DNA of 64,000 nt from Chitinophaga rupis (GTDB taxonomy: Bacteria > Bacteroidota > Bacteroidia > Chitinophagales > Chitinophagaceae), in assembly GCF_900109685.1 (NCBI RefSeq), contig NZ_FOBB01000004.1:220117-284116 (forward strand). The letters are read 5' to 3'. This document shows positions 1 to 7,660 of the stretch, piece after piece. Both the position numbers and the translations under genes were made by a program. The notes below the pieces were generated by a model. That model was not told where the DNA came from. It did no database searches and was given only the letters and a program-made list of their open reading frames with translations. Numbering within the stretch: the stretch's first letter is position 1; every line of letters begins with the position of its first letter.

Positions 1-491
1 TGCCGGGCCTCCGGTTTGCGGTCTTCCACTTCCGTGCTCCCGTTCATAAAACGGTAAAAGAAACGGGCGGATGGCGGCAGTGCTTCGCGCAGGGCATCGT
101 CAATGAACTTGTCCTGCACATCACAGGTAACTTTAGTATCCATAGATACTTCCATTACAAACAAGCGGATGTTGTAGGCGGCTTCCAGCTTGCTTACCAG
201 ATCTGACAAAGGTGCGTCAGTGGCTTTGATAGACATTTTGCCGCTTTTGCTGTCGTACCGGATGTTCACCTCTGCCCGCAGGTGGTAAGCGGCAGCCGGT
301 GTGGCGTTGTGGTGCGCTGCCGTGGCCGGATAAACCAGGGCGCTGCATAATACGGCCATTAATAATTGTTTGATCCGGTTAGGGGTGGTGTTCGGTGTAC
401 GGTTGGTACCGTAGCGCTGACCGATGCTGTTGAAAGGTAGCACAGGGCTACATTTGCCATCAGCAATGGGGCTGTAGAATAGCTGTTTCAT
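1..491 (-). CDS. Exported protein with STN-like domain, N-terminal part only (runs off the left edge)
   Basis: An ATG at 491 opens a frame of 163 codons with no stop before the window edge, so only the N-terminus is visible. About 40 polar residues precede a hydrophobic export segment (KQLLMAVLCSALVYPATA). The mature part, from about residue 75, has the alternating pattern of an STN/secretin short N-terminal domain (VNIRYDSKSGKMSIKATDAP, then a DALREALPP helix). In this phylum that domain usually heads TonB-dependent transducers or SusC-like proteins, but secretin-like proteins also carry it and the rest is outside the window. It is transcribed away from valS, with a 292 bp AT-rich divergent spacer. 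The long polar leader is odd; a later start nearer the hydrophobic segment is possible. Confidence 0.6.
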   Translation of the reverse strand, partial: MKQLFYSPIADGKCSPVLPFNSIGQRYGTNRTPNTTPNRIKQLLMAVLCSALVYPATAAHHNATPAAAYHLRAEVNIRYDSKSGKMSIKATDAPLSDLVSKLEAAYNIRLFVMEVSMDTKVTCDVQDKFIDDALREALPPSARFFYRFMNGSTEVEDRKPEAR

Positions 492-731
492 GCTTTTTGT
501 TTGGGGTAAATGAAAAAAAATTGAAAAACAGTACATTATCCAGTTTGCAATATGCTTTCTCTTAACAAACCAGGGGTTATTAAACTTGTAAATATATATG
601 CAATATTAGTATGCCTAAGGATATTGAGAAAAGGAAAGTACGCATTTGGCTAGAAAACTTTAATAAGTGGTGGATTTATAATGATAATTGCTAAAAAAGC
701 ATTTTTTTAGCTGACGGGGAAGGCGGGGTGA

Positions 732-763
732 TTTCCATCTATGCCTAATCTCCTTTATTTTTG
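732..763 (+). promoter_or_regulatory. valS promoter, Bacteroidota type
   Basis: TTTC at 732-735 (-33, three of four matches to TTTG), a 20 bp spacer, and a perfect -7 TATTTTTG at 756-763. Initiation about 7 nt downstream would leave a leader of roughly 14 nt before the ATG at 784, and supports that ATG over the upstream in-frame TTG at 775. Confidence 0.6.
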
Positions 764-783
764 CAGACTTATATTTGAATTGC

Positions 784-3441
784 ATGGAAGAATTATCAAA
801 GAATTACCTGCCGGCAGCTACGGAAGAGAAATGGTATCAGCACTGGATGGACAAAGGATATTTCAGGAGCCAGCCGGATGGCCGACCTGCTTTTACCGTG
901 GTAATACCGCCGCCTAACGTAACCGGGGTATTACACATGGGGCATACCCTGAATGAGACTGTACAGGATATACTGGTACGGCGCGCCCGCATGAGCGGGT
1001 TTAATGCCTGCTGGGTGCCGGGTTCTGACCATGCCTCTATTGCTACGGAAGCCAAGGTGGTGGATATGCTGAAACGGGAAAAGGGCATCGAGAAATCGCA
1101 GCTTACCCGGGAAACATTCCTGCAACATGCTTTTGAGTGGAAGGAAAAATACGGGGGCATCATTTACCAGCAGATCAAAAAGCTGGGCTGCTCCTGTGAC
1201 TGGGACCGGGTAACCTTTACCATGGACGACCATTATTACCAGGCTGTTATAAAAGTATTTATAGACCTGTACCGGAAAGGACTGATATACCGGGGCGCCC
1301 GCATGATCAACTGGGATCCCAAGGCTAAAACGGCCCTGAGCGATGAGGAGGTGGATTATAAGGACCTGCAGGGTAAGCTGTATTATGTGAACTATGCTAT
1401 TGTAGATAGTGAGAACAACCCTACCGGCGACTATATTACCATTGCCACCCAGCGCCCGGAAACCATTATGGGCGATACTGCTATTTGCGTAAACCCCAAT
1501 GATGAACGTTATGCGCACCTGAAAGGCCGCTATGCCGTAGTGCCGCTGGTGAACCGTAAAGTGCCGGTAATATTTGATGAATATGTAGACCCGGCTTTTG
1601 GTACCGGTGCGCTGAAGGTAACCCCTGCGCATGATATCAATGACTATAACCTGGGCCTGAAACATAACTTAGAGATCGTAGATACGCTGAATGAAGACGG
1701 CACACTGAGCGCTGCTGCCGGCGTATTTATTGGTGAAGACCGCTTTGTGGCCCGTAAGAAAACCGTGGCTGCTTTGCAGGAACAGGGCCTGCTGGTAAAA
1801 GAGCAGGAATACACAACCCGCCTGGGTTACAGCCAGCGTAACCCTGATACGGTGGTAGAGCCGCGCATTAGCACCCAATGGTTTGTGAAGATGGCTGAAA
1901 TGGCCAAACCCGCCCTGGATGCAGTGGTGAACGGGGATGTGCGTATACACCCCGGCGACCGTTTCCTGGCTACCTACAAATACTGGATGGAGAATGTGAA
2001 GGACTGGTGTATATCCCGCCAGCTGTGGTGGGGCCAGCGCATACCGGCCTTTTACGCACCGGACGGAAACTTTGAAGTAGCGGAAACTGCGGAAGAAGCG
2101 CTGGAGAAATTACGGATTACGAATGCCGGATTACGGGTTGAGGACCTGCGGCAAGATGAAGATGTGCTGGATACCTGGTTCTCATCCTGGTTATGGCCTA
2201 TAGAAGTATTTAACGGCATCAGCCAGCCGGATAATAAAGATATTAACTACTACTACCCTACTTCTGTGCTGGTAACCGGGCAGGATATTATTTTCTTCTG
2301 GGTGGCACGTATGATTATGGCCGGGCTGGAATACAAGCAGGTAAAGCCTTTCAGCGATGTATACTTTACCGGTATGGTGCGCGATAAGCAGGGGCGTAAG
2401 ATGAGTAAGCAGTTGGGCAACTCGCCCGACCTGCTGGAGCTGATCCACCAGTTTGGTGCAGATGCTGTGCGTTTTGGGATCATGATCTCGTCCCCTGCTG
2501 GTAATGATCTGCTGTTTGATGATGCCAGCTGTGAGCAGGGCCGTAATTTTTGTAATAAGATATGGAATGCGCTGAAGCTGGTGAAGATGTGGGAAGGCAG
2601 ACAGTCGGAAGCTGGCAGCGGGCAGTTGGCAGTTGAAGGGAACTTCGCTGTGAAGTGGTTTGAGAGCCGCTTGCTGGAAGTACAGGGCCAGGTGGCAGAC
2701 CTGTTTAAGGACTTCCGTTTGAGTGAAGCGCTGAAAACCGTTTACAGCCTGATTTGGGACGATTTCTGCAGCTGGTACCTGGAATGGGTGAAACCTGGTT
2801 TTGAACAGCCTATTGATGCTGCAGTATTCCGCAAAACACTGGACTTTTTTGACCAGCTGATGCAGCTGCTGCACCCCTTTATGCCGTTTGTAACGGAAGA
2901 AATTTACCAGCAGCTGCAAGCACGCAATGCCGGTGATGACCTGATCGTAAAACAATTTGCAACCCCTGCCGCCCCGCATCATGCTACGCTGGTAGAAGGC
3001 GCGCTGGCAAAGGAAGTGATCAGCAGCATACGCGATGCGCGTAATAAGCATCAGATAAAACCTAAAGATCCTATTACGCTGCATATTGATACTGTGCACG
3101 AAAATGCTTTTAAGCAAATTGAAAGCATTTTGGCCAAGCAGGTGAATGCTAAAGCTGTTGTATATACGAAAACAGCGGTGGCCGGCAGCATTACACTGGT
3201 GGTGCAGAAAGATAAATTTTACCTGGAGACAGAACATACCCTGGATACCGGCGCGCAGAAAGAGCAGCTGGAAGCTGACCTGAAATACCAGCAGGGCTTT
3301 TTGGAATCAGTAGAAAAGAAGCTGGGGAATGAACGTTTTGTATCGAATGCCAAACCGGAAGTAGTAGCCGCTGAGCGGAAGAAGAAAGCGGATGCTGAAG
3401 AGAAGATACGGGCGATCACGGAGAGTTTGAAGACGATGTAG
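784..3441 (+). CDS. valS: Valine--tRNA ligase
   Basis: Class I aminoacyl-tRNA synthetase that charges tRNA-Val and edits mischarged threonine; cytoplasmic. The HIGH-type motif reads PPPNVTGVLHMGH near residue 50 and the KMSKS loop reads GRKMSKQLGNS near residue 539. The DEDVLDTWFSSWLWP segment typical of ValRS/IleRS lies between them, followed by the anticodon-binding helical domain and a C-terminal coiled-coil arm rich in Lys and Glu. At 885 residues it has normal length for a bacterial ValRS. The ATG at 784 fits the promoter and the usual MEELSKNY beginning. Two stretches of short tandem words lie inside the gene in frame (2110-2141 and 2596-2640), both at places where ValRS sequences vary in length. 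Monocistronic, with a tail-to-tail neighbour. Confidence 0.97.
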   Translation: MEELSKNYLPAATEEKWYQHWMDKGYFRSQPDGRPAFTVVIPPPNVTGVLHMGHTLNETVQDILVRRARMSGFNACWVPGSDHASIATEAKVVDMLKREKGIEKSQLTRETFLQHAFEWKEKYGGIIYQQIKKLGCSCDWDRVTFTMDDHYYQAVIKVFIDLYRKGLIYRGARMINWDPKAKTALSDEEVDYKDLQGKLYYVNYAIVDSENNPTGDYITIATQRPETIMGDTAICVNPNDERYAHLKGRYAVVPLVNRKVPVIFDEYVDPAFGTGALKVTPAHDINDYNLGLKHNLEIVDTLNEDGTLSAAAGVFIGEDRFVARKKTVAALQEQGLLVKEQEYTTRLGYSQRNPDTVVEPRISTQWFVKMAEMAKPALDAVVNGDVRIHPGDRFLATYKYWMENVKDWCISRQLWWGQRIPAFYAPDGNFEVAETAEEALEKLRITNAGLRVEDLRQDEDVLDTWFSSWLWPIEVFNGISQPDNKDINYYYPTSVLVTGQDIIFFWVARMIMAGLEYKQVKPFSDVYFTGMVRDKQGRKMSKQLGNSPDLLELIHQFGADAVRFGIMISSPAGNDLLFDDASCEQGRNFCNKIWNALKLVKMWEGRQSEAGSGQLAVEGNFAVKWFESRLLEVQGQVADLFKDFRLSEALKTVYSLIWDDFCSWYLEWVKPGFEQPIDAAVFRKTLDFFDQLMQLLHPFMPFVTEEIYQQLQARNAGDDLIVKQFATPAAPHHATLVEGALAKEVISSIRDARNKHQIKPKDPITLHIDTVHENAFKQIESILAKQVNAKAVVYTKTAVAGSITLVVQKDKFYLETEHTLDTGAQKEQLEADLKYQQGFLESVEKKLGNERFVSNAKPEVVAAERKKKADAEEKIRAITESLKTM
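2110..2141 (+). repeat. In-frame heptad words (GGATTAC type) inside valS
   Basis: TTAC, GGATTAC, GAATGCC, GGATTAC, GGGTTGA follow one another in strict 7-bp register. They encode residues of about 443-453 (LRITNAGLR) just before the conserved DLRQDEDVLDTW motif. The word is close to the GAATTAC word of the 42 kb intergenic element. Confidence 0.6.
2596..2640 (+). repeat. In-frame heptad words (GGCAGTT type) inside valS
   Basis: GGCAGCG, GGCAGTT, GGCAGTT are consecutive at 2614-2634, preceded by related GGCAGAC and AGTCGGA words. They encode a Gly/Ser/Gln-rich linker (about residues 605-619, RQSEAGSGQLAVEG) between the catalytic core and the anticodon-binding domain. The same word builds the intergenic elements at 18.1 and 49.9 kb. 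Confidence 0.6.
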
Positions 3442-3445
3442 AGGG

Positions 3446-3600
3446 AGGCTGAACGCTGAACGCCGAAGGCTAAACGCTGTTTGTGTTATGCTGTGGAAGC
3501 GGATAGCTGTTGGTGTGAATGAGCTGATTTAGGCTGAACGCTGAACGCTGCTTGCGTTATGCTGTGAGAGCGGAAAGTTGTTGGTGTGAATGAGGAAGTT
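3446..3600. repeat. GCTGAAC heptads within an imperfect direct duplication of about 80 bp
   Basis: GCTGAAC, GCTGAAC, GCCGAAG, GCTAAAC run in 7-bp register from 3448. The block of about 80 bp from 3446 recurs at 3531 with several substitutions and a shortened word array. Both copies continue through TTGnGTTATGCTGTG and TTGGTGTGAATGAG. No inverted partner arm is present. Confidence 0.7.
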
Positions 3601-3645
3601 TCTGATGTACGGATGTACGAATATATTAATGTGCTTTATGTTAAG

Positions 3646-3678
3646 AAAGCCGCTACAGTCAAATACTGTAGCGGCTTT
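3646..3678. terminator. Bidirectional terminator between valS and the MFS exporter
   Basis: Perfect 14 bp stem: AAAGCCGCTACAGT at 3646-3659 and its complement at 3665-3678, with a 5 nt loop. A T-rich tract follows on the plus strand; TTTCTTAA follows on the minus strand. It begins 10 nt beyond the stop of the minus-strand exporter gene. Confidence 0.85.
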
Positions 3679-3688
3679 TTATTTTAGA

Positions 3689-5209
3689 TCAAAATGACTT
3701 TTTCCTAAAAATGATAAAGCTTAGTAAAGCTAATATCCATACGCCGATACCTCCATATAGCATAACCCATTCAAAGCCGTGCGTAAAGGCAGCGTGAACG
3801 GTAAGTCCTGAAGGATCCAGCGAAGAGAGTTCCGGATATTGACTTTGCAGGCTCTCAAAACCGCCTGCTGCTGTTTTTTGAGACAGGGTATATAAACGGC
3901 CCATGGCGAATGCTCCATGGAAAGCGCCTTTCAGATGCGCCGCAATCCCCTCTACCAATATAAACCCCATCACAGCAATATTGATGGCCAGCGTGATCAG
4001 GCGGGCGCTTACATCAATGCCAGAGGCCATACCGGCACGGTCCGCCGACACAGATCCTGTTGTGGTATTGGTGACAGGCGTATTGGTTAAACCAATGCCG
4101 ATGCCCGCCAAAAGAATACCCGGCAGCATAGTCCAGCCATTGGCATGCGCTACACTTCCGCCGAACTTCATGAGTATAAAGCCCAGCCCAATGGTGAACA
4201 AGCCCAGAGGAATAACAATCTGCGGCCTGTAACGCAGCAGCAATCGTTCTGCAACAGGCGACATCACAAAGTAGGGTATGGTATAGGCCAGCAGGAACAA
4301 GCCGGTGGTAATGCTGTTATAGCCCAGGCCACCCTGAAAATAGACCGGCAGATAGATCATCAGGGGCCAGAAGCTAAAATTCATTCCAATACAGCCAATA
4401 ATAGCGCCTGAAAACTCCCGGATCCGGAAAACAGAAAAATCAAACATGGGATGAGGGACTTTTTTCTCTACCCATATAAAAAGCAAAAAACTAATGACAG
4501 TGGCGGCCAGAATACCCAGGGCAGGCACGCTGCCAAAGCCAAGCTGCGGCCCTTGCGTAATGTAAAACGCCAAGCCAAAAACAGCCAGCGAGAGCGTTAC
4601 AATACCCCACACATCCAGCTGCTGCGCCAGCGGATCACGGGATTCCTTTACGCCTGCAAATGCAGGGATCAGGGAAAGGGCAGATAAAGGAACAAATACC
4701 AGGAAGATCCATTGCCAGTTGGATATGGCAACGATAAAGCCACCTATGACAGGGCCTAGTCCCAGGCCGATGCCACTAACAATGCCCCACATGGCAAAGG
4801 CTTTACTGCGCTCCTTTCCTTCTCTGAACTGGTGCGAAAGAATGGCTATGGAGCAAATGAACATAGCGCCGCCAGCCAGGCCCTGGAATAACCTGCTGAT
4901 GATGAGGCCCAATACCTGCTGCGACAAACCGCAAAACAGGGAGGTGATGCCAAAAGCAATAATGCTGATAATAAATACCTGCTTGCGGCCAAACCTGTCT
5001 GCCAGGGTACCGGTGGCCATCAGCACTGTGGTGCATGCAATGGTATAGGCATTCATTACCCATTGCATATCGCTGAATTTGCCATTCAGTACTTTTTCAA
5101 GTGTTGGTAATATGACCGGCACGCTGGATATTTCAAGACCAAACATGAGCGATGCCAGGCATACGGCTGCAAGTGCCATTTTGTTGCTGTTGTGAAGAGT
5201 TCCATTCAT
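3689..5209 (-). CDS. MFS drug exporter, DHA2 (EmrB/QacA) family
   Basis: Inner-membrane proton antiporter of the 14-TM DHA2 family, expected to export hydrophobic toxic compounds. The 506 residues are almost entirely membrane helices. Family signs are the N-terminal LPTLEKVLNGKFSDMQWVMN region, motif A in loop 2-3 (GTLADRFGRKQ), the Arg-bearing SRLFQGLAGGAMF helix and motif C-like GIGLGLGPVIGG. No EmrA or TolC partner is adjacent, so it may act alone or with partners elsewhere. It is divergent from an AraC regulator with a 60 bp shared promoter region, the usual layout for a locally controlled efflux pump. The substrate cannot be read from the sequence. Confidence 0.9.
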   Translation of the reverse strand: MNGTLHNSNKMALAAVCLASLMFGLEISSVPVILPTLEKVLNGKFSDMQWVMNAYTIACTTVLMATGTLADRFGRKQVFIISIIAFGITSLFCGLSQQVLGLIISRLFQGLAGGAMFICSIAILSHQFREGKERSKAFAMWGIVSGIGLGLGPVIGGFIVAISNWQWIFLVFVPLSALSLIPAFAGVKESRDPLAQQLDVWGIVTLSLAVFGLAFYITQGPQLGFGSVPALGILAATVISFLLFIWVEKKVPHPMFDFSVFRIREFSGAIIGCIGMNFSFWPLMIYLPVYFQGGLGYNSITTGLFLLAYTIPYFVMSPVAERLLLRYRPQIVIPLGLFTIGLGFILMKFGGSVAHANGWTMLPGILLAGIGIGLTNTPVTNTTTGSVSADRAGMASGIDVSARLITLAINIAVMGFILVEGIAAHLKGAFHGAFAMGRLYTLSQKTAAGGFESLQSQYPELSSLDPSGLTVHAAFTHGFEWVMLYGGIGVWILALLSFIIFRKKSF

Positions 5210-5227
5210 AAGTTTATCAATATTTCA

Positions 5228-5235
5228 CAAAAATA
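5228..5235 (-). promoter_or_regulatory. -7 box of the MFS exporter promoter
   Basis: The minus strand reads TATTTTTG, a perfect TAnnTTTG, giving a leader of about 12 nt to the ATG at 5209. No clear -33 TTTG is present; that position is occupied by the palindrome at 5238-5260, as expected if the promoter needs an activator or is blocked by a repressor there. Confidence 0.55.
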
Positions 5236-5237
5236 GA

Positions 5238-5260
5238 CTGATAACAGGCCTGTATATCAG
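5238..5260. promoter_or_regulatory. Candidate operator: palindrome in the MFS/AraC divergent region
   Basis: CTGATAACAGG (5238-5248) faces CCTGTATATCAG (5249-5260); the arms are complementary apart from one extra A. It covers the -33 position of the exporter promoter. A separate direct repeat GTACATTT occurs at 5260-5267 and 5281-5288, 21 bp apart (two helical turns), a spacing suited to AraC-type half-sites. Confidence 0.5.
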
Positions 5261-5269
5261 TACATTTCT

Positions 5270-6136
5270 ATGATAAAATGGTACATTTACGCCATGGTGA
5301 GAGAAAACATGCATCAGCTGGTGGAGGTAGTACGCAAGACCCTGGACGGGCCGCCCATAAAAGAAACGCAGTTCAGCTTTTTCCAGATGGCTTATGTCAT
5401 TTCAGGAACAGGTATTGTACAGATGAATGACAACCGGGCATTTTATAAGGAGGGCGCTTTTATACTTATGAACCCCAGCGATGCTCATGCCTTTGATATC
5501 TCCAGCCCAACCGAACTTTTGCTGATCCGGCTTAACAGCAGTTATGTAAAGGAATACCGGTGGAAAAGCCTGGATTGCCTGGAATGCCTGTTATATTATG
5601 CTACGCGTGTATCGGGCTGCGTTATGCAATGCAAATCAGATATGGTGCGTGTGAGAAAGATAGTTGAGCTGCTTTTATTGCAACAGCAGCAGCAAAACGA
5701 TCCCTATTACCAGGACCTGACCATGCATTTTGTAAATGCGCTGATCGTTATTGCGGCCAGAAATATTTCGATGATGAAACCATCGAACCTTAAACCCAAC
5801 AGTGATCAGCGTATCCAGGAGATCATCCGTTACATACAGAATAATATTTATGATCCGCAAAAGCTGAAAGCTGCTACCATCGCCAAAGAAGCCAGTTTAT
5901 CGGAAGCCTACTTGGGCAGTTATTTTAAGAAGCAGTGTGGCGAAACTATTCAGCAGTTCATTGCGCAATACAGGATACGGCTGATCGAACACCGGCTAAA
6001 GTTCAGTGATAAACTGATCAATGAAATTGTGGCTGAATTTGGATTTGCGGATGAAAGCCATCTGAATAAGTTCTTTAAAAAGCACCGTAACATGAGCCTG
6101 AGCGCGTACAGAAAAACAGTAATGAGCGCAGCATAA
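5270..6136 (+). CDS. AraC-family transcriptional regulator
   Basis: An N-terminal cupin-like sensor domain of about 150 residues includes the GTGIVQMNDNRAFYKEGAF strand pattern. It is followed by two C-terminal helix-turn-helix motifs (AKEASLSEAYLGSYFKKQCG and VAEFGFADESHLNKFFKKH). The 288-residue length is standard. It reads away from the DHA2 exporter and probably controls it and itself. Start choice is uncertain: ATG 5270 is used here, but the second GTACATTT half-site lies inside codons 4-7, so ATG 5294 (MVRENMHQ) is a real alternative. The inducer is unknown. Confidence 0.88.
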   Translation: MIKWYIYAMVRENMHQLVEVVRKTLDGPPIKETQFSFFQMAYVISGTGIVQMNDNRAFYKEGAFILMNPSDAHAFDISSPTELLLIRLNSSYVKEYRWKSLDCLECLLYYATRVSGCVMQCKSDMVRVRKIVELLLLQQQQQNDPYYQDLTMHFVNALIVIAARNISMMKPSNLKPNSDQRIQEIIRYIQNNIYDPQKLKAATIAKEASLSEAYLGSYFKKQCGETIQQFIAQYRIRLIEHRLKFSDKLINEIVAEFGFADESHLNKFFKKHRNMSLSAYRKTVMSAA

Positions 6137-6394
6137 ATGCTGTATCTTGGGGCGGCAATTCCCTGGCCCGGCAATTATTTTTGAGAGTGAGCGATAAGCG
6201 AAAGTTTGAGGGCTATAAAACAGGAAATAAGATGAGGGGGGATGGGCGATAATTGAATGAGCAGCTTATACTTTTTATAACCGGCCAACGTTTTATATAA
6301 TTAGCGGTTTGCAGGAAACAGCCAGGGTATCGTTCCCGGCAGCCTGCCGTTCCGCCGGTTGAGGCAATAAATGCTGCAACTACACTGATCCATT

Positions 6395-6895
6395 ATGCAG
6401 AAAACCTTTTTAATTTTCAGTCTTTTATGCGCGGCGGGTTTGCCGCTGCACGCACAATCTAAAACGGGTAAAAGCAAAACAGTGCCCGGCAAAACGGCTG
6501 CTGCCACTACCGGTACAGCGGGCAAAACCAACCTGCGGTTCCGCACCAGCTGGGGCGTATTCCTGAGCGATACCCTGCCCCGGTCCGAGGTGCTGAAACT
6601 ACTGGATTCTGCACTGGTAGTACGTGATCAGCAGAACCACACTTTCCCTGTGGTATCTTTTGACTTTACCTACGAGAAAAAAGAAGCTTACCTGAATGAT
6701 ACCACCGGCCAGCCGGGTGTGTATTCTGATTTTACCGGCGATAGTTTTAAGGCTGATAAACTTCCTACCCTCTGGAGCACCCGCCTGAAAGAAGTACTGC
6801 AACGGAATGAGGTACTCTATTTCGATAACATTATTATTAAGTATACCGGCGATAAGTATTACCGGGTGCCGGAATTAAAGATTGTGGTGAGATGA
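6395..6895 (+). CDS. Secreted protein of unknown function
   Basis: 166 residues with a clear signal peptide (MQKTFLIFSLLCAAGLPLHA, then Q). A low-complexity Lys/Thr/Ala linker follows (residues 22-48), then a compact domain rich in beta strands. The C-terminal pattern, a helix then YFDNIIIKYTGD and RVPELKIVV, faintly resembles the last domain of GldM-like gliding/T9SS proteins, but the protein is far too short to be GldM and no gld genes are nearby. It is preceded by 258 bp without a recognisable promoter and followed 35 bp later by another exported protein on the same strand. Function not assignable. Confidence 0.75.
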   Translation: MQKTFLIFSLLCAAGLPLHAQSKTGKSKTVPGKTAAATTGTAGKTNLRFRTSWGVFLSDTLPRSEVLKLLDSALVVRDQQNHTFPVVSFDFTYEKKEAYLNDTTGQPGVYSDFTGDSFKADKLPTLWSTRLKEVLQRNEVLYFDNIIIKYTGDKYYRVPELKIVVR

Positions 6896-6930
6896 ACGTG
6901 TTACCCTATTAAAAATCTAAATCAACTATC

Positions 6931-7647
6931 TTGACAAAGCCTAGTATTTTGATGGCCCTTTTCATGTTTATTTCCTTTATGGCCGTTGCCCAGGACAATT
7001 TCTATGGCAAATGGGTCATGTTCTCCCGCAACAGAGTCATTCAATTCACTTTCAGTAATGATCGGCTTATCACTAATCAATTGAACTGGGATCTGAGTGT
7101 ACGGGAGCGAAACAAACCTGACACACAAAAAATAGCTGGCACAACCTACGCCCACGGAAATATCTATTTGTATCTGAAAAGTATAAAGGATACTGCAAAT
7201 CATGTAGGGGTAGCCACTTTAAAAGTGATACATCCGGATAAAGAGATCCTTCTCGTGCTAAATGTAACAGATACCAAATTTACGGACACCACTTCAATAA
7301 GACAATATATTACAAAGGACGGTGATAAAAAGTATGGTTTCACCTTGTACAGCGAAAAAGAAATACTAAGGTTAAAACAACAAAAGAATATTTCAGAAAT
7401 GACTGTGCAGGATTTTAAAAGTTATGCTGAAAAAGTAATGCAGTTTCAAAGTGAAATTGATAGTTTGTCTAAGCTTCCTGATGTGCATAACAGCAGCCTA
7501 TTATATTATAGTTATTCAATGATAAGAAATGTTTTAGGGCAACTGGGGTATAACCCCTTAGTAACGAACATGGATTATGACGATTTCATGAAGCGGTTTC
7601 AAAATATGGCAGAAACAAAATCAATTGTTGATAAAATGATGCAATGA
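6931..7647 (+). CDS. Secreted protein of unknown function
   Basis: 238 residues. The TTG at 6931 gives a proper signal peptide (MTKPSILMALFMFISFMAVA, then Q), with a basic residue before the hydrophobic core; the first ATG (6952) would remove it. The first half is beta-rich, beginning NFYGKWVMFSRNRVIQF in lipocalin-like manner, and the second half is helical with many Lys, Gln and Asp. Base composition is visibly more AT-rich than its neighbours, hinting at separate ancestry. It ends 13 nt from the convergent outer-membrane protein gene. I do not recognise the family. Confidence 0.7.
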   Translation: MTKPSILMALFMFISFMAVAQDNFYGKWVMFSRNRVIQFTFSNDRLITNQLNWDLSVRERNKPDTQKIAGTTYAHGNIYLYLKSIKDTANHVGVATLKVIHPDKEILLVLNVTDTKFTDTTSIRQYITKDGDKKYGFTLYSEKEILRLKQQKNISEMTVQDFKSYAEKVMQFQSEIDSLSKLPDVHNSSLLYYSYSMIRNVLGQLGYNPLVTNMDYDDFMKRFQNMAETKSIVDKMMQ

Positions 7648-7660
7648 CGAATTGATAATT

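Noticed and set aside
611..694. 27-codon ORF (MPKDIEKRKVRIWLENF...) between the STN gene and valS, followed by an A/T hairpin at about 690-711
   Set aside because: Too short, with no recognised family or spaced promoter. The basic and aromatic composition is curious, but nothing else supports translation.
2191..3237. Long open frame antisense to valS
   Set aside because: Overlaps a certain essential gene completely and has the composition of a reverse-strand shadow.
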